The translations under genes and the position numbers were made by a program. This document shows, piece after piece, positions 11,690 through 23,781 of a stretch of 64,000 nt of DNA. This DNA is from Cheiracanthium punctorium (lineage: Eukaryota; Arthropoda; Arachnida; Araneae; Cheiracanthiidae). Under the pieces are notes generated by a model. The model saw nothing but the letters and a program-made list of their open reading frames with translations. It was not told the origin of the DNA and did not search any database. Position 1 is the stretch's first letter. The number at the start of each line of letters is the position of its first letter. The stretch is taken from positions 248,001 to 312,000 of the forward strand of contig JAWZYV010010319.1 of assembly GCA_038373885.1 (NCBI GenBank), read 5' to 3'.

Positions 11690-12330
11690 CCTGTTCCTTT
11701 CTTTTTTTCGTTGCAGCGGGAAGTCCCAGGTCCTTTTTTATCATTGCAGCGGGAGGATTCCCATCCCTTCCCTTTACAATCTCATACCGACGCAAGGGCA
11801 GATCCAAAAAATTTTTCCGGAGGGGGCGCAAATTGTGAATACTCATTTTATCTAGTGTAAAGCCCACTTAATATTGGTGAAAGACCCATTTATCTAGTGT
11901 AAATATATTTTTTCTCGGAGGGGGCGCGCGCCCCCAGCGCCCTCCCCCTGGATCCGCCTTTGTACCGACGACTGGACTCTTATTTGTTTTTAGTAGTTGC
12001 GTAGGAATTAGCGATAAATGACTGAATACAGACACCTAGAAGGAGAGAAACCTAGCCATGCCCAATTTCCGGTACCTCTGTACGCTATCAGGTGCCGTAT
12101 TCATTTTTTTTTTGTTGTTGTTGTTGTTGCAGCGGTAAGTTCCATGTCCTTTTTTTCATCATTGCAGCTGGAGGATTCACATTCCAGCCTAGCCACGTCC
12201 CATTCCTGGTAACCTCTGTACGCTATCACGTGCCGTGTTCAATTTTTTTTTAGTTGCAGCGGGAAGTCCAATGTTCTTTTTTATCATTGCAGCGGGAGGA
12301 TTCACATTCCTTCCCTTTAGAATCTATATT
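11690..12330 (+). repeat. Helitron 3' subterminal repeat cluster
   Basis: Repeated blocks of gttgcagcgggaagtcc, then cctttttt, atcattgcagcgggagga and ttcacattccttccc. The same blocks occur in the three intact-ended Helitrons at 25735-26210, 32225-32700 and 33680-34130 and are a family signature. The open frames that contain QREDSHSFP are products of this repeat, not genes. Confidence 0.75.
11793..11962. mobile_element. 170-bp hAT MITE with perfect 8-bp target duplication
   Basis: The termini caagggcagatcca and tggatccgcctttg are imperfect inverted repeats. The flanks taccgacg at 11785-11792 and 11963-11970 are identical. The related Helitron copy near 25845 reads cataccgacgactgg without the insert, an internal empty site. 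It contains GC-rich gggggcgc tracts. Confidence 0.85.
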
Positions 12331-12377
12331 TAAGGTCAATGCGCATTTCTCCTCCATTGCACGGGCCACACTGCTAT

Positions 12378-12765
12378 TATATACTATAATTAATTTATTT
12401 TCGCCACGCAACAAAGTATTATTTATTCTGCAATTTAATGCTACTTTTCTCACTAAAAATGAAAAAATTAGACTCAAAATTATATCAATAATATTTAGTG
12501 GCAATGATAAAGTTGAAAATTTAATGTAATGTACAAGATAGTAATAATTGAACTTCCCATGAATAGGGTTCTACCACTAAAACGGGTGAACATATAGTAA
12601 CCAAATTTGTTTTATAGACTATACATGAAAAGTACTTGGGCAATGTTGATAAAAAAAAGTTAGGGTTAAAAATGTTCCAAGTTGCTATTAAACATGAAAA
12701 AACAGCAAATTTAACACTGGAAAGGGATCATTCAAAGTAAACACACAATTTCAACATTGGTTCAG
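12378..12765. other. Repeat unit shared with 17505-17625
   Basis: 12605-12765 (tacatgaaaagtacttggg, gttgctattaaacatgaaaa, caacattggttcag) matches 17505-17625 in direct orientation. No gene seen. Confidence 0.55.
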
Positions 12766-13024
12766 CAGGGTGTCTACCATCATGCAAAGGTCACGGAAAT
12801 GTCAAGAAACGGCAAAAAGGTCACGAAAGTCAAGAAATGAAGCACTAGGTCAGGATTAGCAGCCCAACTACGCTTTTTCCATTTCATTTAAATTCTTAGT
12901 TTCTAATTTTTCTGTGTTAAGTTCGTTGAGAGAAATTATTTTATGTATCTTTTCTTAACATCATTAATTCGTATTTTGATTTCACGAGTGATTTCCAGAA
13001 AGGAAGTTGATTTGTTTAGTCTCG

Positions 13025-13075
13025 TATTAATGGTGTGTGTGTGTGTGGAAAGGAGGGGGGGGGGTGCATCTGCTG
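13025..13075. repeat. GT microsatellite and poly-G tract
   Basis: A short gtgtgtgtgtgtgtg run followed by a run of G. A run of C at about 13371-13380 lies further downstream. Confidence 0.7.
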
Positions 13076-14093
13076 AGTGTCTGCTCTTCTCTCTCCGGAC
13101 CTGAGGAGAGGGTTACAACCGTTCGCTGCAGCTTCAGGTCGTAAAATATCTCGTTAGAGAAACAATCTGTCATTCAGAAGAGTAGTCATAACAATAAATT
13201 ATTTCCTACTGTAAATGGCGCTTTATGGTGTTTTATAAATGCTGTAAGTAATTAATAAACATCACTTGGTTATTGTTTATTTCAGATTTTCAAAACACAT
13301 TCCTCCAAACTTATAGCTGGCTGCACGGAAAGATTAAGACCTCGGCAGTTCTGGAAGTGTGGGGTAAACCCCCCCCCCCTCCCCAATTTCCTGCCTGTTG
13401 ATGTACTAAAAAGAATAGGAAAAAATCGATTCATTGACAGGGTGTCCAGCAGTGGGAAATGTACCTGAATATTTCTCACGGCGGGAAAGTCGGTAAATAC
13501 TACTTGAAAATATCGAAAATTCCGGTCAGCATCGGAGCCAAATTAATGACAGCTCTGATATAGAACAATTTTAGGCGGAGAATGGGGTGGGAACTGCCAG
13601 TGCAAAATTTGTGTCTGTTTTGCGGCCGCTCCACAAAAATGAAATCGTCGGCGATTGCGAGAATGCAAGTCTTTTGTCGACTGCACCCGCCCCTGGGATG
13701 TTCATTTTCACTGTAACTAAGCGCTCAACAAAAGCCCAATCGACATTGCGAAAATGCGCGGTGGGGAGGACCATTGGAACTATTTTGAATTCATCGATTG
13801 GAAAATTAAAAATTTGTGCAAGAGGGAAATTCTTTACGGTCCCAGAAGTTTCGGGGGTTCTTTAATAATTATGTAATTATGAATATTACTCAAAAATAAT
13901 TATTAAGACTTCTTGCCTCTTTACAAAATCCGCTGTCGCCACGCACGATAAGAGATGCCATCGTTGTTTCCTCCCCCCCCCCCTTTTTTTTTACTATGTC
14001 GTGCACTTGCAATTTTGTTTTCTCCCTCAGACACGTCTTAGCTAAACTGGCATTCCTATAACAGGTTATTTCCAAATATTATACATATACAGT

Positions 14094-14208
14094 GCTGCAA
14101 CTAGAGATCACGCCGTCCGGGACAAACCTTTGTTTTGGCACTTCCATTTCCATTTTCACGTAACAGCACTATGCTTAGGGTAAGTGTCCCGTTTCCTCCT
14201 CTAGTTGC
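14094..14208. repeat. Small foldback element
   Basis: ctgcaactagag at the left is mirrored by ctctagttgcag at the right over about 115 bp. Internal gtccgggacaaac and gtgtcccg boxes also pair loosely. The size suits a MITE or the remains of one. Confidence 0.5.
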
Positions 14209-14339
14209 AGACTAGCATACTATATAGAGAGAAAAATTGCAGATGATGCCGAATACGATAAAATTGGAATCTAAAACAATGTTTGCGATCATTTCCGAGT
14301 CCGAAAGTTTGCGTGATTATGAAAAATTTGGCAAAACCG

Positions 14340-14364
14340 AATTCCCGTTATTTTAGGATTGCGA

Positions 14365-14395
<31 letters not shown>

Positions 14396-14802
14396 TTGCA
14401 GTTGTTGTTGTTGAAATAAAGCATAATGGCGTACACAACTTCAAAAGTGTAGATTTCATTAAGTGAAAAAATTTGGTAGTTTAAACCACTCTTTTGAAAT
14501 CTTCTTTAGTAATCCCACCACTTCTTTAGTATCCCACCACTCTTTTGAAATTATATATTTTGAGGCAATTTTAATAAAATTAAGACCCATATTTTGTTTT
14601 TAAAAATAATCTCTTAAAATTTACTGTAAATGAAAGTACCGTAAAATTGCACCTGAAAAGGAATTAAAAAAAAAAAAAGAAAAGAAAGCCAAGTTTCTTT
14701 TACAGATGTTTTTTTCCCCTCCTAATCAAAACATCCACTCCTTCATTTCCATTATTATACGTAGTTCCGTTATTTTGCGATTACAAAACTCGAATTTTTT
14801 AG

Positions 14803-14835
<33 letters not shown>

Positions 14836-15180
14836 TGTGTGTTGAAATAGAGAATAATGACGGTCTTGCACAATATTTGTAAGAGTGTAAATCGTATTAG
14901 TGAAAAAAATTTGGTATTTTAAGATACAAATCCACCACCACAGTTGAATTTTACACGCGTGAGGAAAGAAGTAAAATCATTAAGACAATTTGAATATACT
15001 TGTTCATACTTTACTAACTTTACGCTTTCGTTGTAAAGTTGACTTTTTTTACCAATTTTATGCGAAACTTCCGTTTTTTTATGTTTTTAATGATGTTTTG
15101 AAAATTTTTATTTTAATAAAGTTGGCCCCATATTTCGTTGTAAAATTATAATCTCTTAAAATTTATTATTAATGTGATTT
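14340..15180. repeat. Direct duplication, two ~420-bp units
   Basis: 14340-14640 and 14755-15175 share the order: cgttattttgcgatt, long T run, gttgaaataaagcataatg, aaaaaatttggta, tggccccatatttcgtt and aatctcttaaaatttact. Divergence is substantial. Confidence 0.55.
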
Positions 15181-15937
15181 TTCTGCAGTTTTGCTATTTT
15201 TAAGATTACTGAATTGCCAACCGCATCTCTTATTTAAATTTGAAATAAAAATAAAATTGATTCTTATTTCATATTTAAATTAATTTTTAACCACTTTTTA
15301 AAATGTAAAATAGTAAAGAAAAAATTTCATTGACGATCCCAGGTTCAAATATGAACGAAAATTATACCAAATGATAGTAATGATAATGAAATTGAAACAA
15401 AGGTTGTTTTGATTAGGAAAAGTAAAATATTTGCTAAAGCGAAGACTTGACATGTTCATATATTTTTTTTTAATTCTTTCTTTTCAGGTGTAATTTTAGA
15501 GTACTTTTTATGTATTACATAATTGCTTTCCCCCCCCCTTCCCTCATGTGTTTCAAATCATATAAATTTTGTGTCCAGTGTGATTTTTTTTTTATTTTTT
15601 TGTTTAAGAAATATATATTAAGTGTGTGTTGTGTAAATTTTAATATTTTATACTATTTAAACTATGCAAATAGACTTAAAAGACTTTCATGTGTTTATTT
15701 CATGGGGAAACATTAAAATACTGTTCGTATGCTATTTATAAAAATCATTTAAAATGTCATTTACATGTTATTTAGCAGAAATCATCAAAAATGATGTCTG
15801 CCAAAAAGTTGTATATTAAACTGACAATAGTTCAATTTGTCAATTGCATGTTGTTTTACACCTTGGGAATTTTCAAAAGTTGGCAAGTATATATCTTCAA
15901 AACTTGATAAAAGTATATCAGTTACCCGCTTTCCGTA

Positions 15938-15945
15938 CACACACA

Positions 15946-15980
<35 letters not shown>

Positions 15981-15984
15981 AAAA
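15938..15984. repeat. CA microsatellite followed by poly-A
   Basis: About ten CA dinucleotides then more than 20 A. The frame at 15844 that crosses it is an artefact. Confidence 0.85.
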
Positions 15985-17299
15985 GTTTTAGTTGTCGGAA
16001 ACAAGAGTAATTTTTTTTCTTCTTTCATTTCCTTTTAAATTCAATGTTTTGCTTATTTTCTACATTTTCTTTTTTAAAAACAATTACTTGGATTCTGCTT
16101 TAAAATTATAATTATCGCTGATCTCCATGTTTTATTGCTAATAACTTCAATATTTTTGCATCCTTTTGGTAAATGAATATTTACCCTTAATCATTTTTAT
16201 ATTTATATTACTAAAATCACTTATCTACATAAACACATATTTTGAATTAATATAAATTTCATGATTTTTTAATGCATCTGAAAGTTTGTATGCAAGCTGA
16301 AAAGATATCACATAACACTGATTCTGTGATTTTGAAAGGATACAGATTTGGATTAGACTGATTTTGCACGGCTAAATAGAGAAAAAAAGAAAAGTGGCTG
16401 ATTTTATTTTAAATTCTTTTTTTAATGCAGTTTTTAATGTTTGACTTTAAATTAAAATAGGACATTTTTGGTAATTAAACTCAAAAGCTCGAGTACTCAA
16501 AGTGTTATTACAGTGTGTACATTGCAATTGAAGTAAAGGAATTTTATTTTAAATAACTGATTTAAAATAAATTTTAATCAAGATGTTTTTTACATAAATC
16601 TTAAAGAAATAAATTTGTTTAAAGTATTTTCAATTTTACTACTGTTGGCGATTAATTACTTTTTAAAGTATTACATATTATCATAATCTTTAGGTAATAC
16701 TTTATATTGTTTTCTTTTATTGAGTAACTCACGCAACTTAATGTTACTATACAAAAATATTTACTAATATATATTAATAGTGTTAAATTTAAAAGTATAA
16801 CTTTCCTTCATTTTATCGGCATGATGCTGGAGTTAGAAAATGTTTTAAATCTCAACATTTTCCTCAACCCATATGAAAATTTCCCCAAAATTTCATGATA
16901 TGTTATAGACTTGCATAAGTTCTGTATTACCATAAATGTAAAAAGATCTGCAATGTACAAGCTACATGCATGTTTACTAAATAGCAGTTGGTACAAGTTA
17001 ACAGAAAGCAAATGGCTGATCGGTGAAAATGTTGAAAAAAAAATCGCTTTAAAAATGATAAGGGGAAAAAAACTTGAAGAATTTTGTAATTCATTGTTAC
17101 AATTGAAATCATTGTATATTTTTCTGCAAAATTTCCCCCCGATCCTAAATCACCGGATCGCACATATTCTGCATCCCGGGCACAATGTATTTTTGATATT
17201 AGGATTTTGTATTTGCTATGGTCAAGAAAAGGTCAAGAAATCAAGTTTACTTTATGTGGTAGACACCCTGTTCAGTAGTTTAAATGGTAGTAAGTTAAA

Positions 17300-17513
17300 T
17301 GGTATTTTTATAGCAAACGGTTGAATAGAATTCGACGTTTAACAGCGCCACTTAGCGGCGAGCTAGAGAAAAATGGATAGCATAAAAACCTTCTCCATGA
17401 CAAAAGACTTAGGTGTACCAAATTTCATGGTGAACCTGTCAAACGGTTTTGGAGTTTTTCATCGTCATACACACCCACCCACCCACAAACATTCATTTAT
17501 ATAGATATAGATA
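17300..17513 (-). mobile_element. 5' fragment of a minus-strand Helitron
   Basis: Its reverse complement begins tatctatataaatgaatg and runs through catgaaatttggta, gtcatggagaaggttttta and ccgctaagtggcgctg. That matches the start of the minisatellite Helitron at 45690-45900. Only the 5' ~200 bp is present. Confidence 0.6.
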
Positions 17514-18600
17514 CATGAGAAGTGCTTAGGGAATTTTGATTAAAAAGCTCATGTTAAAAATGTTTAAGTTGCTATTAAACATGAAAAAACAACAAATTCA
17601 ACATTTGTTCAGTAGTTTTTGAGCACGTTTATAACTAGTTAGGCTCATATTTAGAGTTGAGTTCATGCTGCAAAGTACTGCTTAGCGGACATTTTCTGAA
17701 CTTAAAAAAAAAAAAAACTTAAACACATCTATCTCATTTAGTGTCCATGTGCAAATTTGGAGGTGATCTTCTCATCCTTTTCAGCTGTAGACTGCTGTTT
17801 ATAGGGGAAGTTTAATGACAAGAACTGTTATGTGTAGTATCATTTGAAGAATATGTGCGTTCAGTATATGCAGTTTCTCTCATTTTAATACCAAAAATGA
17901 TGTAATAATGTAATTATACACTCTCTCCCCATGGAGTTTCTCCAATATTTTTTATTTGTTCCAGAAATCTGATAACAAAAAACTCCGATTATTCTGTCTT
18001 CGAATTTATTTACAGTGGCAAGGAGATTTTTTTTTTTTTTTATGAATTTGGTACCATATTTATTGTGAAAGAATTCTCATATATTTTAGAAGCTAAGCAA
18101 TCTAACAGATCTATTTTTGTTTTTTTAACTTGTAGGGGTTTTTATTAAAGAAATTTAATGCATAACCTGAAAAATTCTGTTTTATAAATATTTAAAAGGG
18201 ATTTACTTTTTATTTATCAATCACTAAAACTAATTTAACTTAAAATAAAAAACTCATCTATCAAAGATATCTTATCAAAATAGATATCTTATTATTAAAT
18301 AAATAAAAAAAGAGTATGCATTTCTTTGTGAAAATAATCTACAGTTACAGTTATTTTAATAAATGTGCCATGATTAAATTTATTTCCTTCTGCCAGTACT
18401 GTATACATAAAAAGAATATTTTAACTGTTTACATTTTAGGTAACATTTTTTATGCACATATATGTAAAGAATATTTAGTTTTTGTAAATTATAAGTCAAT
18501 TATTAAAAAATACTTAAATGATGTGTTAAACATGTTTACAATTTATTGTTCTGATGTCATTATATAAAAAAATGAAAAACACACTGATAACTAAATACAC
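17514..18600. other. Inner right part of the hAT nest, no gene recognised
   Basis: AT-rich. It includes the second copy of the 12605-12765 unit and a 23-base T/A-rich run near 18030. The frame at 18316-18567 is low-complexity and has no hAT signature. Confidence 0.4.
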
Positions 18601-18693
18601 GTTTAGTGCCGGATATCCCCATCCGGCAACCAAAGGAGCTTCGGATATCCGGCATACGGCAAAATCAATATCCGCTACATCCCTACTTTTAAT

Positions 18694-19371
18694 CTTGGAG
18701 TATTAGAATTGTTACACACACCCCCCCCCTCCCCCTGTGTACTACATGATTCAAAATAGGTATTACAGTTATTATCTCTTAAACCGTGAGTGCTCGAAAC
18801 AGAAAAATTTAGCTTTTAGATATGGCAATTTTCTTATAAGAAGTTGTATGCATATTGAAATACAAAATTTAACTTTAATACGATTCCTCATTTCCTCTCA
18901 CTAATATTGCCTAGTTCTCCAATATAAAATACCGGTTTGCACGAAACAATTACTGTGGTCCCGTTGATTCACGTTAACGAGGCTTGACTCTACTGACAAT
19001 TTTTATAGTTCATTTTGATTGTGTAATTTTATAAAATTTATTTCTTCAAAACTGCAAAAAAAGAGGAGGAAAAGACAAGTTATGAACAATCTTATCCTAA
19101 GGAATTTTAAAAGTAAGTATTTTTCGTAACTAACATTAAAAGAAAGAAAGAAATTCAAAGAATTCTGTGTTTATTTTGACATCTAAAAATTTTAAAAAGA
19201 ACAGGGCGCTGGGGGGGGGGGGGGGTATTGTATCCTACTTAACTAAGAATCAGATCATATAGAATTCGATTGAACGAAACATTTACTTAAAATATACCAT
19301 GCTAATTACCTAGTTTTATGCTATAATAAATGATGCCTCACATATTAAAAAATCTGGAGTGACTCCACTCG
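18694..19371. other. No gene recognised
   Basis: AT-rich spacer with poly-C (about 18721) and poly-G (about 19211-19225) runs. Confidence 0.4.
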
Positions 19372-20179
19372 ACTTTCCGAACACTTACGATTAAGATCAT
19401 TACCAAGCATTTAAATAAATTTTAATCGATGAATAATTCAAACATATATACCAAATTGAAGCTCAATGGAATGTACCATTTAAACGCTGGCGCACTTTCA
19501 AGAATTTCTCCCCATAGGCCATAATGTAAAAGAAATCTTTGTTGTAGCCCTGTAGAAAAACTATAAGTCCTATACACACCAAAATCAATGCCGGTCTTGT
19601 GACGGGGGTTTATAACATGTATACCCAATTTGAGCTCAATATAATGTACCGTTTAAACGCTAGCGCACTTTCAAGAATTTCTCCCCATAGGCCATAATGT
19701 AAAAGAAATCTTCGTCGTAGCCCTGTAGAAAAAGTATAAGTCCTATGCACATCAAAATCAATACCGCACCTATAATGGTGGTTTATAACATGTATACCCA
19801 ATTTGAGCTCAATCGAATATATAGTTTAAACGCTTGAGCACTTTCAAGAATTTCCTCCCATAGGCCATAATGTTAAAGAAATCTTTGTCGTAGCCCTGTA
19901 GAAAAACTATGCACACTTTTTAAGTCCTATGCACACCAAAATCAATACCGGTCTTGCGACGGTGGTTTGTAACATATATACCCAATTTAAGCTCAACCGA
20001 ATGCCCCGTTCAGGAGCTATCGTGTTCACTCACATACACACACACATACATACATACATCTCGTAAAAATAGCATAAATAAATTCAGAAGACCTCAAAAC
20101 GTGTAAATACACCAAAATCTCGAATTCGAATTTTTCCATGATTACAATACTTTCCTTACATGGTATATGTTCGGAAAGT
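19372..20179. mobile_element. MITE-like element with ~185-bp minisatellite
   Basis: actttccgaaca at 19372 is mirrored by tgttcggaaagt ending at 20179. The interior holds three to four tandem copies (about 19440-20010) of a unit containing ctccccataggccataatg, tagccctgtagaaaa and accaaaatcaat. An acacacatacatacatac stretch follows. The minus-strand frames starting MGIHVIN are products of this repeat. Confidence 0.55.
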
Positions 20180-20617
20180 AAAAATGTTTGAGATACAGTA
20201 TGTACTCTCTTTTATTAGAATGGTGCAAAACAGTGCCACATAAAATAAGGAGCTCTGTAAGTTATTACAGATGTTACTTCTTCATCGAGCTAAGTGCTCA
20301 TTGGAAATATGTACAAGCTATTTATCTTACGGTAACTGTACCATCTTTCCGCAGTTAGAACAAGAACTACAAGTTGTAGTAAAATGTTCCGCATTTCTCT
20401 AGTATCTTAAAGAAAGAAATAAGGTCTCGAAACAGAGAAGTTAAGACAAATTTTGTTAGCAACAGTAAAATCATGTTCTTATTATATTAGTTGTAAAATT
20501 TTCATGATTTCACAAGCATCTTGATAATAAGAAACTGATGGGATATACCTCTAAACTTCTTTCTTTTGATAACTTATAAATGTTCATATAGCATTCGTTA
20601 TGGAGATTAATTTATTA
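20180..20617. other. No gene recognised
   Basis: Plain AT-rich sequence without repeats I could identify. Confidence 0.4.
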
Positions 20618-21600
20618 CTAGCTGCTTACCCTTCTCCGCACCGTAGGAGACAATATTTTCCTTATACATATATTTCGAATTAAACCCAATAACGCGGAAA
20701 CAAAATGTGTAAAATTACTTGAATCGTGACTAAACGTTGACGTCATGAGTGCAAATCTGAGAGGATAACAACATGATGACACAGTGTCACTGGCGATCAG
20801 AAAAGTAAGACTTTACGGTATGCAGTCGAAACTTTTCTCTTTCGAAAAATGTCTGTTTTTTAGGTTCAATTTATAGCATTAACATATACCACGTAAGTAA
20901 CATTGCATGATGTTGACAACTATTTTATTTTATCTTGCACTTCGTAAAGTGTGGACAATGCATTAATGCAGTTATGTTACACATGACTTTATTGAATTTA
21001 ACTAAAAAAAATTCAATAAAATTTTAATTAAAAAAGTACATGAAACAATGGATGCACTGTTTACGTTTAAAAGCCAAAAATGCGCCCTGTTACCGTGAAA
21101 ATCATCTCGCTTTTCTAAATGAAAACGTTCGTGACGAAAAAGCTTATTACACTGACTGAACTCTTAATGCAGTATCACATTTGTTGCATAAAACTGACGT
21201 TAATCTCACTGTCAATTCGCACTAAATAAATAACTAATTTGATATTTTATTTTTAACAGATTAGTTGCATAGTATCAAGTTCAATATTTGAGCAAAATAT
21301 GAAGTCGTTTCTAGAATCCCTCCTGTAATTTGAAAATATATGAAAAAATAAATAGAACTTTTACATAATCATTTATAAGGAAATATTCTAAGCATATTCG
21401 AAAAGTTTCCACAAACGACATGGAAAGAGCAATTACTTACACATTGTATTTTGTATTCCTTGCGAGTGCTTTGTTGTGCACCTGATTGCAATATCTTTCT
21501 TGTACGCGATACATATCCTAAAATCAATGTTGATTTATTTTTGATTTTCATTTCATATTCCTGACTTTTCATACTCTCTTAATTTTTGACGCTTTGAGCA
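20618..21600 (-). mobile_element. Probable minus-strand Helitron 3' end and body
   Basis: An A followed by CTAG (20618-20621) and gctgcttacccttctccgc, read in reverse, gives a short hairpin and cagCTAG|T as in Helitron 3' ends. The hairpin is only about 4 bp and the 5' end was not located, so the right limit given here is nominal. Confidence 0.35.
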
Positions 21601-21635
21601 CGCGCATAATCGATTACATTTCCCATTACGGTTAC

Positions 21636-21806
21636 CAGTGGCGTAGCCAAGGGGGGCGTGAGGGAGGTCATAACCCCCCCTCCCCATGAGGAATTTTTTG
21701 CCATACAAAATGCATATCTTCACTCCCTTATCACACACATGTATGCATATATGGGAGTTGCAGTAGTCGTAACCACCCCCATGAAAAATTTCTGGCTACA
21801 CCCCTG
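21636..21806. mobile_element. 171-bp hAT MITE with perfect 8-bp target duplication
   Basis: The ends cagtggcgtagcca and tggctacacccctg are inverted repeats. acggttac occurs directly on both sides (21628-21635 and 21807-21814). Poly-G and poly-C tracts form inverted subterminal blocks. Related copies lie at 44135-44304 and 56489-56649. Confidence 0.9.
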
Positions 21807-21821
21807 ACGGTTACCAATTAA

Positions 21822-22255
21822 CCCTTTGAGGCGCAACCCTTTCCCAATGCTAAAAAAGAGCAACCGTTGCCATCGCTGGACTTAACTACCAGCAAGGCAC
21901 AGCCAGCTGCGTCAAAAAAGGGTCTCTAGATCTGTGGTACGTGATGAGCGTTTCGATCGTCCGCCATCTTGCTGGTAGTTAAGTCGAGCGATGGCAATGG
22001 CTGCCCTTTTTTCAGCATTGGGCAATCTATCCAGCTGTTCTCGCACTCTTCCATTTTTCAGCAGATGTCAGTGCTGTTAAAAATAATCGTGACAATTTTT
22101 TTACGGGAAATGACGTGCTAAAAAGCAAAGGATTCTCGTGGAGCTATGTCACCCGCAACTATTTTGATAGAAATCAAATCTATTCTTCGTGAATGGCAAC
22201 AGTCAAAACGTCAGAGTTTGGTGTTGCCAGAGCGGGAACACTGCGCGTTAAAGGG
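21822..22255. mobile_element. 434-bp piggyBac-type MITE with long internal stem, loop orientation A
   Basis: TTAA lies on both sides (21818-21821, 22256-22259). The ends ccctttgaggcgc and gcgcgttaaaggg fit the piggyBac CCC...GGG rule. An internal inverted repeat of about 53 bp (21843-21895 and 21969-22022) encloses a 73-base loop. The copy at 50695-51123 has the same outer sequence but its loop is reversed. Confidence 0.85.
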
Positions 22256-22259
22256 TTAA

Positions 22260-23532
22260 ATAGTTTTCCATATCACTACTTCCACGTTGAAGACGTTAAT
22301 CTGCCTTTTCTCAGTTCCAGGAAAAACACCTACAAAGTTCCATTGACTCAGTTTATAATCTTAATTAAGACATGGGGCTTTGAGAAAGTAGCAGAAATGC
22401 ATAAATTGAAAACAGCATTGCTTAGAAAACTCGACGATGCATTGAGTTAAAAATAACCAAAATAGCAGATCTGCGTTTTTGACGTAGTGACAGAGATATA
22501 TTATTATGCATAATCCGTGGTAGGTTGCCATATTTAGTAATATTTCATCTCACCGTGGTGGCAAATACCCAAATTGTGCCAAAATTAAACTTTATAAAAA
22601 TTTTAATTATGTATAACCTTCGGAACAACTTTGGTGTTTGCCATCTACGACGGTTTTTCATGACGTGACAAATTATGCTTGCGTATAATTGACTTTTTTT
22701 TTTCATAATCAATACTTCAGGATGGGAATCACCATGGTAAAAAAAAAAGGTTAAAAAAATCCGACACCAGAAAACTGATTAACACAATGGAGTTACGCAA
22801 ATACGCGCTGGGCATAACGCTCTTGCGTATGTCCGGAGCAGAACATACGTTAGCGCTTATGAGCCGCTCCGGATAATCTGCCAGCAAAACAGCAAACAAT
22901 GACGTAAAAATGACGTCCATAGGCGAAGGAAATAAAATGAAAAACATGAAGAATTGCAAAATAACTTCGATTATTTTTAAAGCGTAGGTATTTTACAGTT
23001 ACATATTTCATATTTAATGCGTTTTCACTTTTTCGAATCTTAAGAGCTGTAGAAATGAGAGGTTTCACTTAATTGTTAAATTTAACAATTTAAGTGTCGA
23101 CAATGGATTCCGTTGCTACGGAAACTATAACAATGTTAAAAACAGAACATGAAATGAGTTATTTATGCTTAATTTGCCAGAACTTATATATTGGCGTAAT
23201 TAACGCCGCAAGTCAATGTCAAAGAGCTAAAATGAGTCACAAATTAACTTGACAATAAAGGCCATAATTTATAGGCAACCTAACCTTACCGGGATTAAAA
23301 ACATTCGTATTTATAAAGAATTCCTATGCCATTATACCGTATTTGGCGACATTTAAAAAAAAGGTTATCTAGGCATGCGCTCGTAATATCGGCTCATCTC
23401 ATTCGTGGAATGGAATTAGCAATACGTAAACGCAAAAACACACGCTATTAAACACAGAGTTACACTATATTTGAATATTATCGCCAACTTTGCTAAGAAA
23501 GGTCCTAAAGTAGGAATTAACTTACATTTTAA
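22260..23532. other. No gene recognised; one AT-rich palindrome
   Basis: 23066-23096 is a near-perfect palindrome (cacttaattgttaaa with tttaacaatttaagtg). The frame at 22193-22450 begins in the MITE and has no recognisable motif. Confidence 0.4.
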
Positions 23533-23781
23533 CTAGCTGACCCGGCAAACGTTGTTTTGCCATATAAATTATTCCTAGGATTATTTTAGTAGAAAGAAAT
23601 TTCCAACTTATTGTAAGTGTGTGAGGATGTGGTATATGAGTGGAAGAGGCATGGAGCGCTGTGAACGATGCTGGAATATAAAAATAACACAATATCAAAC
23701 ATTTATATTTTTAATTCATTGTAATTTATCCTTTAAATTTATATATATCGCCAATTACAATAATTTTACTAAAAAATAATA

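Larger units (their letters stand above)
9250..12377 (+). mobile_element. Decayed plus-strand Helitron with endonuclease-motif repeats
   Basis: From 10468 to 12377 the sequence is closely related to the interior and 3' part of the intact-ended Helitron at 24676-26256. Its 3' end is damaged: the ten-base caacgccggg segment of the terminal hairpin is missing and CTAG has become CTAT at 12374-12377. The 5' terminus was not identified. The region 9265-9740 holds tandem units of the same family, and a 170-bp hAT MITE sits at 11793-11962. Confidence 0.6.
12766..17270. mobile_element. 4.5-kb element with cagggtgtctacca ends and 5-bp target duplication
   Basis: The left end cagggtgtctaccat at 12766 is mirrored by tggtagacaccctg ending at 17270. 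Inner bases such as ggtcaagaaa are also shared between the ends. TTCAG flanks both sides (12761-12765 and 17271-17275). The paralogous sequence near 17600 reads caacatttgttcagtag with no insert, which supports the boundaries. No transposase was recognised inside. A 5-bp duplication does not fit hAT (8) or Tc1/mariner (TA). Transib uses 5 bp, but its usual CAC ends are not evident. Confidence 0.6.
7087..18685. mobile_element. hAT-type element expanded to 11.6 kb by nested insertions
   Basis: The left end reads tagggatgtaacg at 7087 and the right end is the inverted gctacatcccta at 18674-18685. Immediately outside lie identical 8-bp direct repeats, cttttaat, at 7079-7086 and 18686-18693. The subterminal regions share ccggatatcc-rich blocks (7105-7180 and 18608-18665). 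An 8-bp target duplication and these termini are diagnostic of hAT elements, and the same termini recur at 48264-49125. The interior is almost entirely younger insertions, and no hAT transposase was recognised in it. Confidence 0.75.

Noticed and set aside
15844..16038. 64-codon frame with HTHTHT and KKKK
   Set aside because: Translation of a CA plus A microsatellite.
16911..17324. 137-codon open frame
   Set aside because: It crosses the terminus of the 12766-17270 element, has no recognisable motif and overlaps antisense frames.
19440..20010. CRISPR-like array or small genes MGIHVIN...
   Set aside because: Units are ~185 bp, directly tandem without unique spacers, and inside a MITE-like element of a eukaryote.
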